Position numbers and translations under genes: made by a program. Positions 9,091 to 17,251 of a stretch of DNA of 64,000 nt are shown piece by piece. The DNA comes from ZC4RG20 sp963782445 (GTDB lineage Bacteria > Pseudomonadota > Gammaproteobacteria > Steroidobacterales > Rariloculaceae), in the NCBI GenBank assembly GCA_963782445.1, contig CAWAJM010000001.1, forward strand, positions 2,604,001 to 2,668,000. The letters are read 5' to 3'. The first letter of the stretch is position 1. Each line of letters begins with the position of its first letter. A model generated the notes under the pieces. It ran no database searches. It was not told the DNA's origin and saw nothing but the letters and a program-made list of their open reading frames with translations.

Positions 9091-10962
9091 TTACTGACAG
9101 AGCTCCGGCGTGACGCAGATCGACTGCAGCGTCCTGCCGGCAGGCGGCGTCGGCAGCCCGCGGGCTTCCATGAGCTTGCGGATCAGCGCGGCCGTGTCGG
9201 GGTGGCCGACGGCCGACTGGACGCCGACGCGGACAAGACCGTCCGCATAGTCGATGGCCTGCCAGGTCACGCCCGCGAGATTGTGGATCGAGTCGCGGCT
9301 GCCGATGTCGTGCGCCGAAAGATCGGCGCCGTGGTCGACGAGCAGTTGCACGACGTCGGTGCGGCCCTTGTGCGCGGCGCCCATGAGGGCCGTGCGGCCA
9401 TCGAGAATATCCTGGGCGTTCACGTCCGCGCCGTGATCGAGCAGGAACTTCACGGTCTCGTAGCTTTGCTTCGGCGACCACTCGTAAGTGACACCCTCGA
9501 CCCAGCCGATGCCGGAAGCGACCATGAGCGGCGTGACGTTGTAGATCGTCGGAATGCCGGGCTTGGCGCCGTGCTGGAGCAGCAGCTTCATGAGCACGAG
9601 GTCACCGGACTGCGCCGCCCGCAGGAACGGCGTCGCGCCCTCCTCGTACAGCCACTGGTGAGTGAAGACCGTGCGCGTTTCCGTGCTCGACTTCATGCGC
9701 ATGTTGGGATCGGCCCCGTGCGCGAGCAGCAGCTTGATGAACTCGAGATGGTCCATGTCCGGCTTGCGAACCGGGTAATCGCCGCCCTCGATGTTGCGGT
9801 TGTCCGTCGCAATGTAGAGCGGGGTCCAGCCACCCTTGTTCGCGATGTTCGGATCCGCCCCATGGTCGAGCAGGTACTTGCCGATCTTGTAGTAACGGTT
9901 CTGTGTCGCCGTCAGCAGCGCCGTCCAGCCGTATTGCGTCGTCTCGTTCACGTCCGCGCCGTGGTCGACGAGGATTTTCACGGAATCCATGTCGCCCTGC
10001 CGCGCCGCGAAGACCAGCGGCGTCAGTCCGCCTTGCTCCTTCTTGTTCTCGCGGCGCAGCTTCTGCGGAGTGACCGGCGCGTTCTGCAAATCGGCGATTT
10101 CCGTCGCCAGCTTGCGCTGCAGGTCTTCCTTCTGAGCATCCTTGGGGTCGTCGCTCGGCTTGAGGTTGGAGCCGACGAGCGCGGCATCGGCGTTGCCGTC
10201 TCCCTCGGCCGCCGCCGCGCCGGCCGCTGAGGCGTCGGCCTTCGCCGCGGACTCACCCTTCGCCTTGGCCTTGTCCTTGGCCCGCTCGCGGGCGGCGAGC
10301 CGGTCCGCAAACGGCCCGGTTCCCGGCAGACCCGTGACCTCTTCGATGCGCTGACGGGCCGAAGGGGCGAGATAAGGATCTCGCCCCTTGGCAATCGGCG
10401 CCGAGCGGGCCCCGATGTCCGCGCCGTGGGCCACGAGATAGCTGACCGCCTGCGGCCGCGCGTACGCCGTCGCCCACATCAGGGCCGTCGTGCCGCGCAG
10501 CTTCTCCTTGGCGTTGACATTCGCACCGTGCTTGACGAGCGCGTCGAGCACGTCGGGGTTACCCGTGCGCGCTGCCATCATGAGCGGCGTCTCGCCATGT
10601 GCCAGCGTCGAGTTCGGGTCGGCCCCGGCCTGCAGCAGCAGCTCGACGAGCTGCGCATCGCCGCTCTGGCAAGCCAGAAACAGCGGCGTCATGCCCTCCT
10701 CGTTCGCGATCTTTACGTTCGCGCCCGCCTTGATGAGCTCACGGGCGGCATCGAGGTCGTCGAGGTAGGCCGCCCATTGCAGAGCCGTACTGCCGTCGGG
10801 CTGCTGGCCGTTGACGTCGGCATCCGCTGCCAACCATTTCTTCAACGCGGCGGCGTCCCGCTGCTGGACGGCATCCGCAATGCGGCTGTCGGCCATGGCT
10901 GCGAGACTGACCGCGAGGCCCGAGACCAGCACGAGGCCGGCCACGAAACTTTTCTTGCCCAC
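9091..10962 (-). CDS. Secreted ankyrin-repeat protein
   Basis: A 623-residue protein with a signal peptide (VGKKSFVAGLVLVSGLAVSLAAMA) and about ten to twelve ankyrin repeats with the usual G-T-A/P-L and DHGADVN/GADPN signatures. The repeats fall in two blocks, about residues 25-210 and 300-600, split by a roughly 70-residue Ala/Lys/Asp-rich linker that includes KAKAKGESAAKA. Ankyrin arrays bind proteins. The GTG start at 10962 is supported by GGGGGAG nine bases upstream. It follows the DUF1552 gene by 40 bp on the same strand, so it is the last gene of a DUF1592-DUF1552-ankyrin set that probably works at the cell envelope. Confidence 0.85.
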   Translation of the reverse strand: MGKKSFVAGLVLVSGLAVSLAAMADSRIADAVQQRDAAALKKWLAADADVNGQQPDGSTALQWAAYLDDLDAARELIKAGANVKIANEEGMTPLFLACQSGDAQLVELLLQAGADPNSTLAHGETPLMMAARTGNPDVLDALVKHGANVNAKEKLRGTTALMWATAYARPQAVSYLVAHGADIGARSAPIAKGRDPYLAPSARQRIEEVTGLPGTGPFADRLAARERAKDKAKAKGESAAKADASAAGAAAAEGDGNADAALVGSNLKPSDDPKDAQKEDLQRKLATEIADLQNAPVTPQKLRRENKKEQGGLTPLVFAARQGDMDSVKILVDHGADVNETTQYGWTALLTATQNRYYKIGKYLLDHGADPNIANKGGWTPLYIATDNRNIEGGDYPVRKPDMDHLEFIKLLLAHGADPNMRMKSSTETRTVFTHQWLYEEGATPFLRAAQSGDLVLMKLLLQHGAKPGIPTIYNVTPLMVASGIGWVEGVTYEWSPKQSYETVKFLLDHGADVNAQDILDGRTALMGAAHKGRTDVVQLLVDHGADLSAHDIGSRDSIHNLAGVTWQAIDYADGLVRVGVQSAVGHPDTAALIRKLMEARGLPTPPAGRTLQSICVTPELCQ

Positions 10963-11002
10963 TACTCTTCGCTCCCCCGATCGCCTATCGCCGCGCCGCC
11001 CC

Positions 11003-12391
11003 TTAGGACAACTCGGAAATCGCGTCGATGCGACCCGTACTGTCGCCGAACTTGTCCAAATGAATGCCATAAAGATCCAGGATGCTGAGCATCAGGTTGC
11101 CCGTCGGCACGGTCCTCGACTTGAAGCCGATGTGCCGATCGCCCTTGAGCTTGCCGCCCGCTCCGCCGATCAGCACGTGCGGCACGTCGTAGTGCAAGTG
11201 CTGATTCGAGTCGCCCATGTCCGAACCGTACAGCACGAGCGAATTGTCGAGCAGCGTACCATCGCCTTCCGGGATCTTGCTGAGCTTGTCGATGAAGTAC
11301 GCGAGCGTGGAGACATGATATTGATTCAGCTTCGCGTACACCTTGATGCGCGCCGGATCCTCCGCATGGTGCGAGCCGCCGTGGAAGCTGATCGTCGTGC
11401 CGCTCTCCGGGAACACGCGGCCCGTGAGGTCGCGCGCGTAGAGAATCGAGCCGACGCGCGTGATGTCGCCCTGGAACGCCAGCGCGAGCAGGTCGAACTG
11501 CAGCTTGATGTGCTTGTCCCAGCTCTCCGGCACGCCGACCGGCGCCGGTACGTCGGGCGCGGACGTCGAGGCCGTCGCCGCGATCTGCAGGCGCCTCTCG
11601 ATTTCACGCACGTCGCTGAGATACTCGTCGAGACGATTACGGTCGCCGCCGGGCAGGTCGGCCTTCAGGCTCTTGAGGCTGCCCTCGATCGAGTCGAGGA
11701 TGCTGCGGTCCTGCGCCCGGCGCGCGGCACGCTCGGCGGCGCTGCCGCCGTTGCCGAACATGCGTTCGAACACGGTCTGGGGATTGATCTCCATGGGCAG
11801 CGGCCGCCCGATGAGTTCCTGGTCCGGCCCGCTCTTGACGGTGACGGGCTCTTTCCACGAGATCGTGTTCGTATAGATGCAGCTATAGCCCTCGCCGCAG
11901 CCGCTCGAGTTCGCACCCGGGTCCTCGACGGCCAATTGCATCGAGGGCAGCAGGTTCTTCTGACCGATCTTGTCGGCGATAACCTGGTCGATCGTGGCGC
12001 CGTTGTAAACGTCGGCGCCCGTCGTCTTCCTCGGCTTCGTGGCGGACATGTAAGAAGCCGCGACGAAGTGGTCGGCGCCCGTCACTCCCTCAGGGGGCTC
12101 CGCGGCCTTAGACCACATGCCCGTCGTCAGCACGACGTTCTTGCGGAACGGCTCGAGCGGCTGCCAGATGTACGGGAACTTGAAGCCGGGCGAGTCGTCC
12201 TTGACTTCCCACCAGCCGGGCGCCGCGCCGTGCGGAATGAATGCGCCCACGAAACGTTGCGGGAACACTTCCGATGCACGGGCGACCGAGCTCAGTGCCG
12301 GAACCATTGACTCCAAGAACGGCACCGCAATCACGGCGCCCGCCCCGCGGAGAAAAGTCCTACGCGGGAGAGATTTCTTGGTTATGAACAT
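11003..12391 (-). CDS. DUF1552 protein with Tat signal
   Basis: A 462-residue protein with a twin-arginine signal at the N-terminus (LPRRTFLRGAGAVIAVPF), so it is exported folded and may carry a cofactor. The core has the DUF1552 features AAPGWWE, LVLYGSDMGDSNQHLHYDVPHVLIGGAGG and an SFHGGSHH segment. The family resembles sulfatase/alkaline-phosphatase-like proteins, and the last motif fits a metal site, but no reaction is established. It lies 25 bp after the DUF1592 gene; the two families are very often neighbours in Planctomycetes and Proteobacteria. Confidence 0.85.
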   Translation of the reverse strand: MFITKKSLPRRTFLRGAGAVIAVPFLESMVPALSSVARASEVFPQRFVGAFIPHGAAPGWWEVKDDSPGFKFPYIWQPLEPFRKNVVLTTGMWSKAAEPPEGVTGADHFVAASYMSATKPRKTTGADVYNGATIDQVIADKIGQKNLLPSMQLAVEDPGANSSGCGEGYSCIYTNTISWKEPVTVKSGPDQELIGRPLPMEINPQTVFERMFGNGGSAAERAARRAQDRSILDSIEGSLKSLKADLPGGDRNRLDEYLSDVREIERRLQIAATASTSAPDVPAPVGVPESWDKHIKLQFDLLALAFQGDITRVGSILYARDLTGRVFPESGTTISFHGGSHHAEDPARIKVYAKLNQYHVSTLAYFIDKLSKIPEGDGTLLDNSLVLYGSDMGDSNQHLHYDVPHVLIGGAGGKLKGDRHIGFKSRTVPTGNLMLSILDLYGIHLDKFGDSTGRIDAISELS

Positions 12392-12416
12392 AGTTGCACC
12401 TCCTGGGCTCGGTCTC

Positions 12417-14918
12417 TCAATGAGCGTCGGCCACTCGCGTGTCAGCCGGCGTTTTCGCGGACGCCATGGTCTCGTTCTCGATCTTGTTGGTCAGCTCCTT
12501 CAGCCCTTCGTTCCCGAGCTTCATGTTCTCCCGGAACGGCTGGCTGTTAACGACGGCCATGATCATCGAATCCATGCTGTAGTCGTGCTTCGCCGCGGTC
12601 CGCACGACCTTGCGGACGACCGGCTGGTCGTAGTACTCCATGCCGCGCCCGAGGGCGTACGTCATGAGCCTGTTGGCGAAGTTGTTGACGAACTGATTCT
12701 TGTACTTGAGCAGCCACTGCCGGAGCTGGTTCGGCCCGTCGACCTTCTGGCCGTCGTACATCGTGACCTTCGTGTCAATCGGATTGCCGTGATCGAACTT
12801 ACGCTCGCGGCCGATCGCGTCGAAGGACTCCATGACGAAGCCGAAAGGCTCCATGAGGCTGTGGCAGGACGCGCAGACGGGATTCTTGTGGTGCATCTCC
12901 ATCATCTCGCGCATGCTCGGCGTGTGGGCATTGCCCGCGGCGTCGCCGGTCTGCGTCTTGAGCGCCGGCACGTTGGGGGGCGGCGGCGGCGGCGGTACAC
13001 CGATCAGCGCGTCCATGACCCACTTACCGCGCTGGACCGGCGAGGTCCGGCCCGGCTGCGAGGTCGCCGTCAGGATCGCACCCTTGCCGAGCAGCCCGCG
13101 GCGATCGTCGAACTGCTTCGTAAGCTTCACGCGGCGGAAGTTGCTGCCCTCGATGTCGGGAATGCCGTAGTGCTTGGCAAGCCGATCGTTGACATAGGTG
13201 TAATCGGCATTGAGCAGATCCACGACGCTGCGGTTGTCGCGCACGATGCTGTCGAAGAACAGCTCCGCCTCCTTGACGAAAGCCTCGCGTAGATTGTCGT
13301 CGAAATCCGGATAGTTCATGACGACGGGCTCGTGCCCCTTGAGGCTGCGCAGGTCGAGCCACTGGCCCGCGAAGTTCTCCGTGAACGCGAAGGACTTCGG
13401 ATCCTTGAGCATGCGATGCACTTCCGCCGCCAGCACTTTGGGATTGCTGAGGCGGTTCTGCTCCGCAAGCTTGAGCAGCTCATCATCGGGCATGCTGCTC
13501 CAGAGGAAGAACGAGAGCCGCGAAGCGAGCTCGAGGTCGCTGATCTGGTAGAGCTGCCCGGGCGCGAGGTTCGCGGGCTCCTTCTCGACGCGGTACAGGA
13601 ACTTCGGATCTGCAAGCGCGCGCTGGAGCGCGCTCTGGATGCCCTCGTCGAAGCTGCCGCCGTGCTTGCGGGCCGCGTCGTAGAAGCCGAGGAGCGTCGT
13701 CACGTCCTGCTCGGTGTCGAAGCCCCGATACGCGCGATGCGCGAGCTTGGCGAGGATCTGCTCCGCGCAGGCCCGGTCGTCCTCGGCCGTGCCGCCGGCC
13801 TTGGGGCGGCAGACATAGAGCTTGGCCTTGGCCGGCGAGTCCTTCGCGCCCTTCTGGTCGAACGGCCCGTCGATGCGAACGCTGCCGACGTGCGGGTAGA
13901 AGGTCATGCCGGGCAGGCCGCCCGTCTCGATCGTGCTGCGCTCGAACTTGTGATCGAGGTCGAGCAGCGGGGCGTAGTTGGTCGCGACGAACGTCACGCC
14001 GATCCTGTGCTGGCCGGCCGCGATGGGCAGCTGAACGTCGAGCGTCTTGAGCTTGCCGTGCGCGCCGCCGAAGCCGCCGAACGGACCGCCGTTCAGCCCG
14101 AATTCCTTATCCCAGTCGAAGGTGTGCACGACCTTGCCGTCGAGCAGCACTTCGAGCTTCTCGCCCTTGACCTCGCCGAAGGGCCGGAAGTTGCCCATGT
14201 TGCCGAGGTTCACCGAGTACACCTTGATCGTGTACTGGCCGTCGTCGGGGAAGTAGTGGTTGATGAGCAGGCCGCCGCGCGTGCCGAAAGGCAGCCCGTC
14301 GACGTGATAGTCCTGGGTCGTATCGGCGGGCACGCGGAACGTAACCTGCGTCGGTTGCGTGACGAGCCCGAGCGCTTCGCGGCTCAGCTTGCCGGCCGAC
14401 GTGATGTAGGTCTCGAGCAGCGACGACGAAAGGGTCAGGGTGCCGGCCTGGTTGTCGAAGCCGTTGCTCGTGTCGTCGGCGGGCAAAAATCGCGAGGCGT
14501 CGACCTTCATGCCGAGGAGATCGCGAACGACGTTCTGGTACTCGGAACGATTCAGCCGATGCACGCCGGGCGGCGGAAGGATCGGCTTGTAGTTCGCATC
14601 GAGGCTGTCCGTCAGATAGCTCACGAGCTCGGCGCGCGTTTTGGCATCCGGACGGCGGCCCTTACGGGGCGGCATCTGCCCGGAGCGCAGCATCCTGACG
14701 ACCTTCTCCCAAGTCTCGGCGTTCTTGCCGACGTGCGCAACGTCGAGACTCTCGAGCGAAAGGCCCGCGACCTGCTCGGTATCGTTGTGGCAGTCGAGAC
14801 AATACTTGCCGATGGTCGCGTGGTTCTCGGCCGCGAGCTCCTGATGTGATGGACTGCACCCCGTCGTCACGAACGCTGCCGCGGCGACGGCCGATGCCAA
14901 GTACAAGACTCTCTTCAC
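12417..14918 (-). CDS. DUF1592-type cytochrome-like lipoprotein (DUF1587/1592/1588/1585 architecture)
   Basis: An 833-residue exported protein. The N-terminus has a lipoprotein signal with a lipobox-like TTGC, followed by the haem c site CLDCH near residue 43. Further on come the planctomycete-type domains: DUF1587 (HRLNRSEYQNVVRDLLG), DUF1595, DUF1592 (SRLSFFLWSSMPDDELL), DUF1588 (a CASCH haem-like site followed by DPFGF-like MEPFGFVMESFD) and DUF1585 (YALGRGMEYYD). The GTG at 14918 has GGAGGAGGGAGC just upstream. It heads the operon and probably transfers electrons in the envelope; the substrate is unknown. Confidence 0.85.
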   Translation of the reverse strand: MKRVLYLASAVAAAAFVTTGCSPSHQELAAENHATIGKYCLDCHNDTEQVAGLSLESLDVAHVGKNAETWEKVVRMLRSGQMPPRKGRRPDAKTRAELVSYLTDSLDANYKPILPPPGVHRLNRSEYQNVVRDLLGMKVDASRFLPADDTSNGFDNQAGTLTLSSSLLETYITSAGKLSREALGLVTQPTQVTFRVPADTTQDYHVDGLPFGTRGGLLINHYFPDDGQYTIKVYSVNLGNMGNFRPFGEVKGEKLEVLLDGKVVHTFDWDKEFGLNGGPFGGFGGAHGKLKTLDVQLPIAAGQHRIGVTFVATNYAPLLDLDHKFERSTIETGGLPGMTFYPHVGSVRIDGPFDQKGAKDSPAKAKLYVCRPKAGGTAEDDRACAEQILAKLAHRAYRGFDTEQDVTTLLGFYDAARKHGGSFDEGIQSALQRALADPKFLYRVEKEPANLAPGQLYQISDLELASRLSFFLWSSMPDDELLKLAEQNRLSNPKVLAAEVHRMLKDPKSFAFTENFAGQWLDLRSLKGHEPVVMNYPDFDDNLREAFVKEAELFFDSIVRDNRSVVDLLNADYTYVNDRLAKHYGIPDIEGSNFRRVKLTKQFDDRRGLLGKGAILTATSQPGRTSPVQRGKWVMDALIGVPPPPPPPNVPALKTQTGDAAGNAHTPSMREMMEMHHKNPVCASCHSLMEPFGFVMESFDAIGRERKFDHGNPIDTKVTMYDGQKVDGPNQLRQWLLKYKNQFVNNFANRLMTYALGRGMEYYDQPVVRKVVRTAAKHDYSMDSMIMAVVNSQPFRENMKLGNEGLKELTNKIENETMASAKTPADTRVADAH

Positions 14919-15222
14919 GCTCCCTCCTCCAGACAACGGCCCTGCTGCAAACGACTCTCCGAAGCGCGGCGGCTTCGCCTTCTCATGCTTCGGTATGGAG
15001 CCTCTTGTCATGGTGAAATGTTACCGTGCTCACGGGCCTTTCTCCAAGTGATTGGAATAGTGGCTGTTACGCGGTAAGTGCAAGTTTTATTAATAAAACT
15101 ACCACCTTCGCGGCGGCCGTTTTCGCCCTGCGTACCGCGCGTTCCGGATGGCTCCCGACGAGCCTTGGATGGACCGCGCGGCAGGCGCTCGAACGGCGCC
15201 GCCGACCGCCCCCGGCGCCTGG
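14919..15222. promoter_or_regulatory. Upstream region of the DUF1592 operon with a perfect palindrome
   Basis: The 304 bp between the DUF1592 start and the prpC stop hold an AT-rich island in GC-rich surroundings, including the 18-bp palindrome at 15083-15100. No gene is seen. The promoter of the DUF1592 operon is expected here. Confidence 0.4.
15083..15100. promoter_or_regulatory. Perfect 18-bp palindrome, candidate operator
   Basis: The sequence AGTTTTATTAATAAAACT is identical to its reverse complement. It lies about 165 bp upstream of the DUF1592 GTG start in an otherwise GC-rich region, so a dimeric regulator site is plausible. A terminator for prpC is less likely because no T-run follows. 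Confidence 0.45.
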
Positions 15223-16368
15223 TCATTCGCCCCCTGCGGGCGGCGGCGGCCGGTGCTCCGCCGCGACGTAGGGGCGAACGGGAGGCCCGGAATACAGGGC
15301 CGTTGGCCGGATCAGGCGGTTGTCTGCCCGCTGCTCGAAGACGTGGGCGCACCAGCCCGCCGTGCGCGACGCGACGAACAACGGCGTGAACATGGGGGTC
15401 GGAATTCCGAGCGAGCGGTACACGAGGGCGCTGTAGAAATCGACGTTCGGGAAGAGATTCTTCTCGCGTCGAACGACGCCCTCGATGGCTTCGGCGACCT
15501 CGAATCGCGTCCGCGCGTCCGCGTCCACGGCCAAGCTCTTGGCAATTCTTTTGACTATCGGGCTGCGAGGATCCTCGTTTCGGTAGACCGCATGACCGAA
15601 TCCCATGATCTTGACGCGGCGTTCGAGGCGCTCGCGCGTGCCGACCTCGGCTTCGGGCGCGGAGGCGAAACGATCGATGAGGCGCATGGCGGCCTCGTTC
15701 GCACCGCCGTGCAGCGGTCCGCGCAGCGTGCCGATCGCGGCCGTCACGGCCGAGTAGAGATCCGACAACGTCGCGGCGCAGACGCGCGCCGCGAACGTCG
15801 AGGCGTTGAACTCGTGCTCGGCGTAGAGAATCAGCGAGACGTCGAGCGCGTGCGCGGCCTCGGCCGTCGGCGTCCGGCCGTGCAGCAAGTGCAGGAAATG
15901 CGCTGCCGTGCCGCGTTCGGCCGTCTGAGTCTCGATGCGCCGGCCTTCGTGCGCGAAGTGGTGCCAATACAGGAGTATGCCGGGCACGCACGCGAGCAGG
16001 CGCCGGGCGGTCCGCCCCTGCTCGGCGAAGTCCCGCTCCGGCTCGAGCGCTCCGAGCGCCGAGCAACCCGTGCGCAACACATCCATCGGATGGCTCGCGG
16101 CCGGCAGGCGTTCGAGAATCGCTCGAAGCGCGGCCGGAAGCTCTCGCTCACCGCGCAGCGCCTTCTCGAAAGCCTCGAGCTCGGCCGAGGTCGGCAGGCG
16201 GCCCTCGAGCAGCAGGTAAGCGACCTCCTCGAAACCAGACTGTTGGGCTAGCTCTGCAATATCATAACCGCGATACGTGAGCCCGACGCCTTCTTTGCCG
16301 ACCGTTGAAATGGTCGTGGTTCCCGCCGCGACACCGCGCAAACCGGCCGTCCGTTCGCCTTCACTCAT
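15223..16368 (-). CDS. prpC: 2-methylcitrate synthase (citrate synthase family)
   Basis: A 381-residue citrate synthase-fold enzyme, close to the usual length of PrpC. Active-site motifs are HEFNAST (first His), GPLHGGANE (second His) and MGFGHAVYRNEDPR with the third catalytic segment NVDFYSALVY. In the methylcitrate cycle it joins propionyl-CoA and oxaloacetate. The ATG at 16368 follows GGAGCGAGG. It overlaps the end of prpB by 8 bp and is last in the prpD-prpB-prpC operon. Housekeeping citrate synthase is the alternative, excluded mainly by context and the shorter N-terminus. Confidence 0.9.
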   Translation of the reverse strand: MSEGERTAGLRGVAAGTTTISTVGKEGVGLTYRGYDIAELAQQSGFEEVAYLLLEGRLPTSAELEAFEKALRGERELPAALRAILERLPAASHPMDVLRTGCSALGALEPERDFAEQGRTARRLLACVPGILLYWHHFAHEGRRIETQTAERGTAAHFLHLLHGRTPTAEAAHALDVSLILYAEHEFNASTFAARVCAATLSDLYSAVTAAIGTLRGPLHGGANEAAMRLIDRFASAPEAEVGTRERLERRVKIMGFGHAVYRNEDPRSPIVKRIAKSLAVDADARTRFEVAEAIEGVVRREKNLFPNVDFYSALVYRSLGIPTPMFTPLFVASRTAGWCAHVFEQRADNRLIRPTALYSGPPVRPYVAAEHRPPPPAGGE

Positions 16369-17251
16369 CGTCCTCGCTCCTTTCTGCATACAGCTCGTCG
16401 AGCTTGCGTTCGTAGGCATAGTAATTCAGCACTTCGTAGAGCTCGGCCCGCGTCTGCATCGAGTCGAGCACGCCGGCCTGCGTGCCCTGCTCGGCAATGG
16501 CGGCGTAGACGCGCTCGGCGGCCCGGCTCATGGCCCGGAACGCTGACAGAGGGTACAGGATCATGGCGACGCCGGCCGCCGCGAGCTCCGCCGCCGTGAA
16601 GGACGGCGTGAGCCCGAACTCCGTGAGGTTCGCGAGCACGGGCACGGGCAGCGCGTGCGTGAAGGCCCGGTACTCATCGAGGCTCGTGAGCGCCTCGGCG
16701 AAGATCATATCCGCGCCGGCCTCGACGTAGGCCATGCAGCGCTCGAGCGTCGCCTCCCGGCCCTCGCGCGCGAACGCATCCGTGCGCGCCATGATCACGA
16801 AATCCGCGTCGGGACGGCCGTCGACCGCGGCCTTGATTCGGTCGCACATCTCCGCCGCCGCGACGAGCGCCTTGTTCGGACGGTGGCCGCAGCGCTTGGT
16901 CCCGGCCTGGTCCTCGATATGCATCGCGCCCGCGCCGGCGCGGGCGAGCTCGCGCGCCGTGCGCGCGACATTGAAGGCCGCGCCCCAGCCCGTATCGGCG
17001 TCGACGAGCAGGGGCACCAACGTCGCGCCCGTGATGCGGCGCACGTCCTCGAGCACGTCGTTACGAGTCGTCATCCCGAGATCGGGCAGGCCCAGCGAAG
17101 CATTGGCGACGCCCGCGCCCGAAACGTAGAGCGCCCGGAAGCCGGCACGCGCGGCCAACAGGGCGCAATAGGCGTTGACGGCGCCCGCGATCTGCAGAGG
17201 ACGCGCCGCGCGCAGCGCTTGTCGGAAGCGCCCCCCGGCAGACTCAGTCAT
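16361..17251 (-). CDS. prpB: Methylisocitrate lyase
   Basis: A 296-residue member of the isocitrate lyase/PEP mutase family. It carries the active-site KRCGHRPNK motif, the VDADTGWG metal-binding segment and ARTDAFAREG, all diagnostic for PrpB. It cleaves 2-methylisocitrate to pyruvate and succinate. The start ATG at 17251 overlaps the prpD stop by 8 bp and the gene end overlaps prpC by 8 bp, so the three genes are translationally coupled. Confidence 0.92.
   Translation of the reverse strand: MTESAGGRFRQALRAARPLQIAGAVNAYCALLAARAGFRALYVSGAGVANASLGLPDLGMTTRNDVLEDVRRITGATLVPLLVDADTGWGAAFNVARTARELARAGAGAMHIEDQAGTKRCGHRPNKALVAAAEMCDRIKAAVDGRPDADFVIMARTDAFAREGREATLERCMAYVEAGADMIFAEALTSLDEYRAFTHALPVPVLANLTEFGLTPSFTAAELAAAGVAMILYPLSAFRAMSRAAERVYAAIAEQGTQAGVLDSMQTRAELYEVLNYYAYERKLDELYAERSEDDE

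Noticed and set aside
8980..10230. Plus-strand frame opposite the ankyrin gene
   Set aside because: The minus strand encodes clear ankyrin repeats; this frame mirrors their periodicity only.
13332..14849. 505-codon frame opposite the DUF1592 gene
   Set aside because: No domain match by eye, and the minus-strand gene has a haem site, lipobox and DUF motifs.
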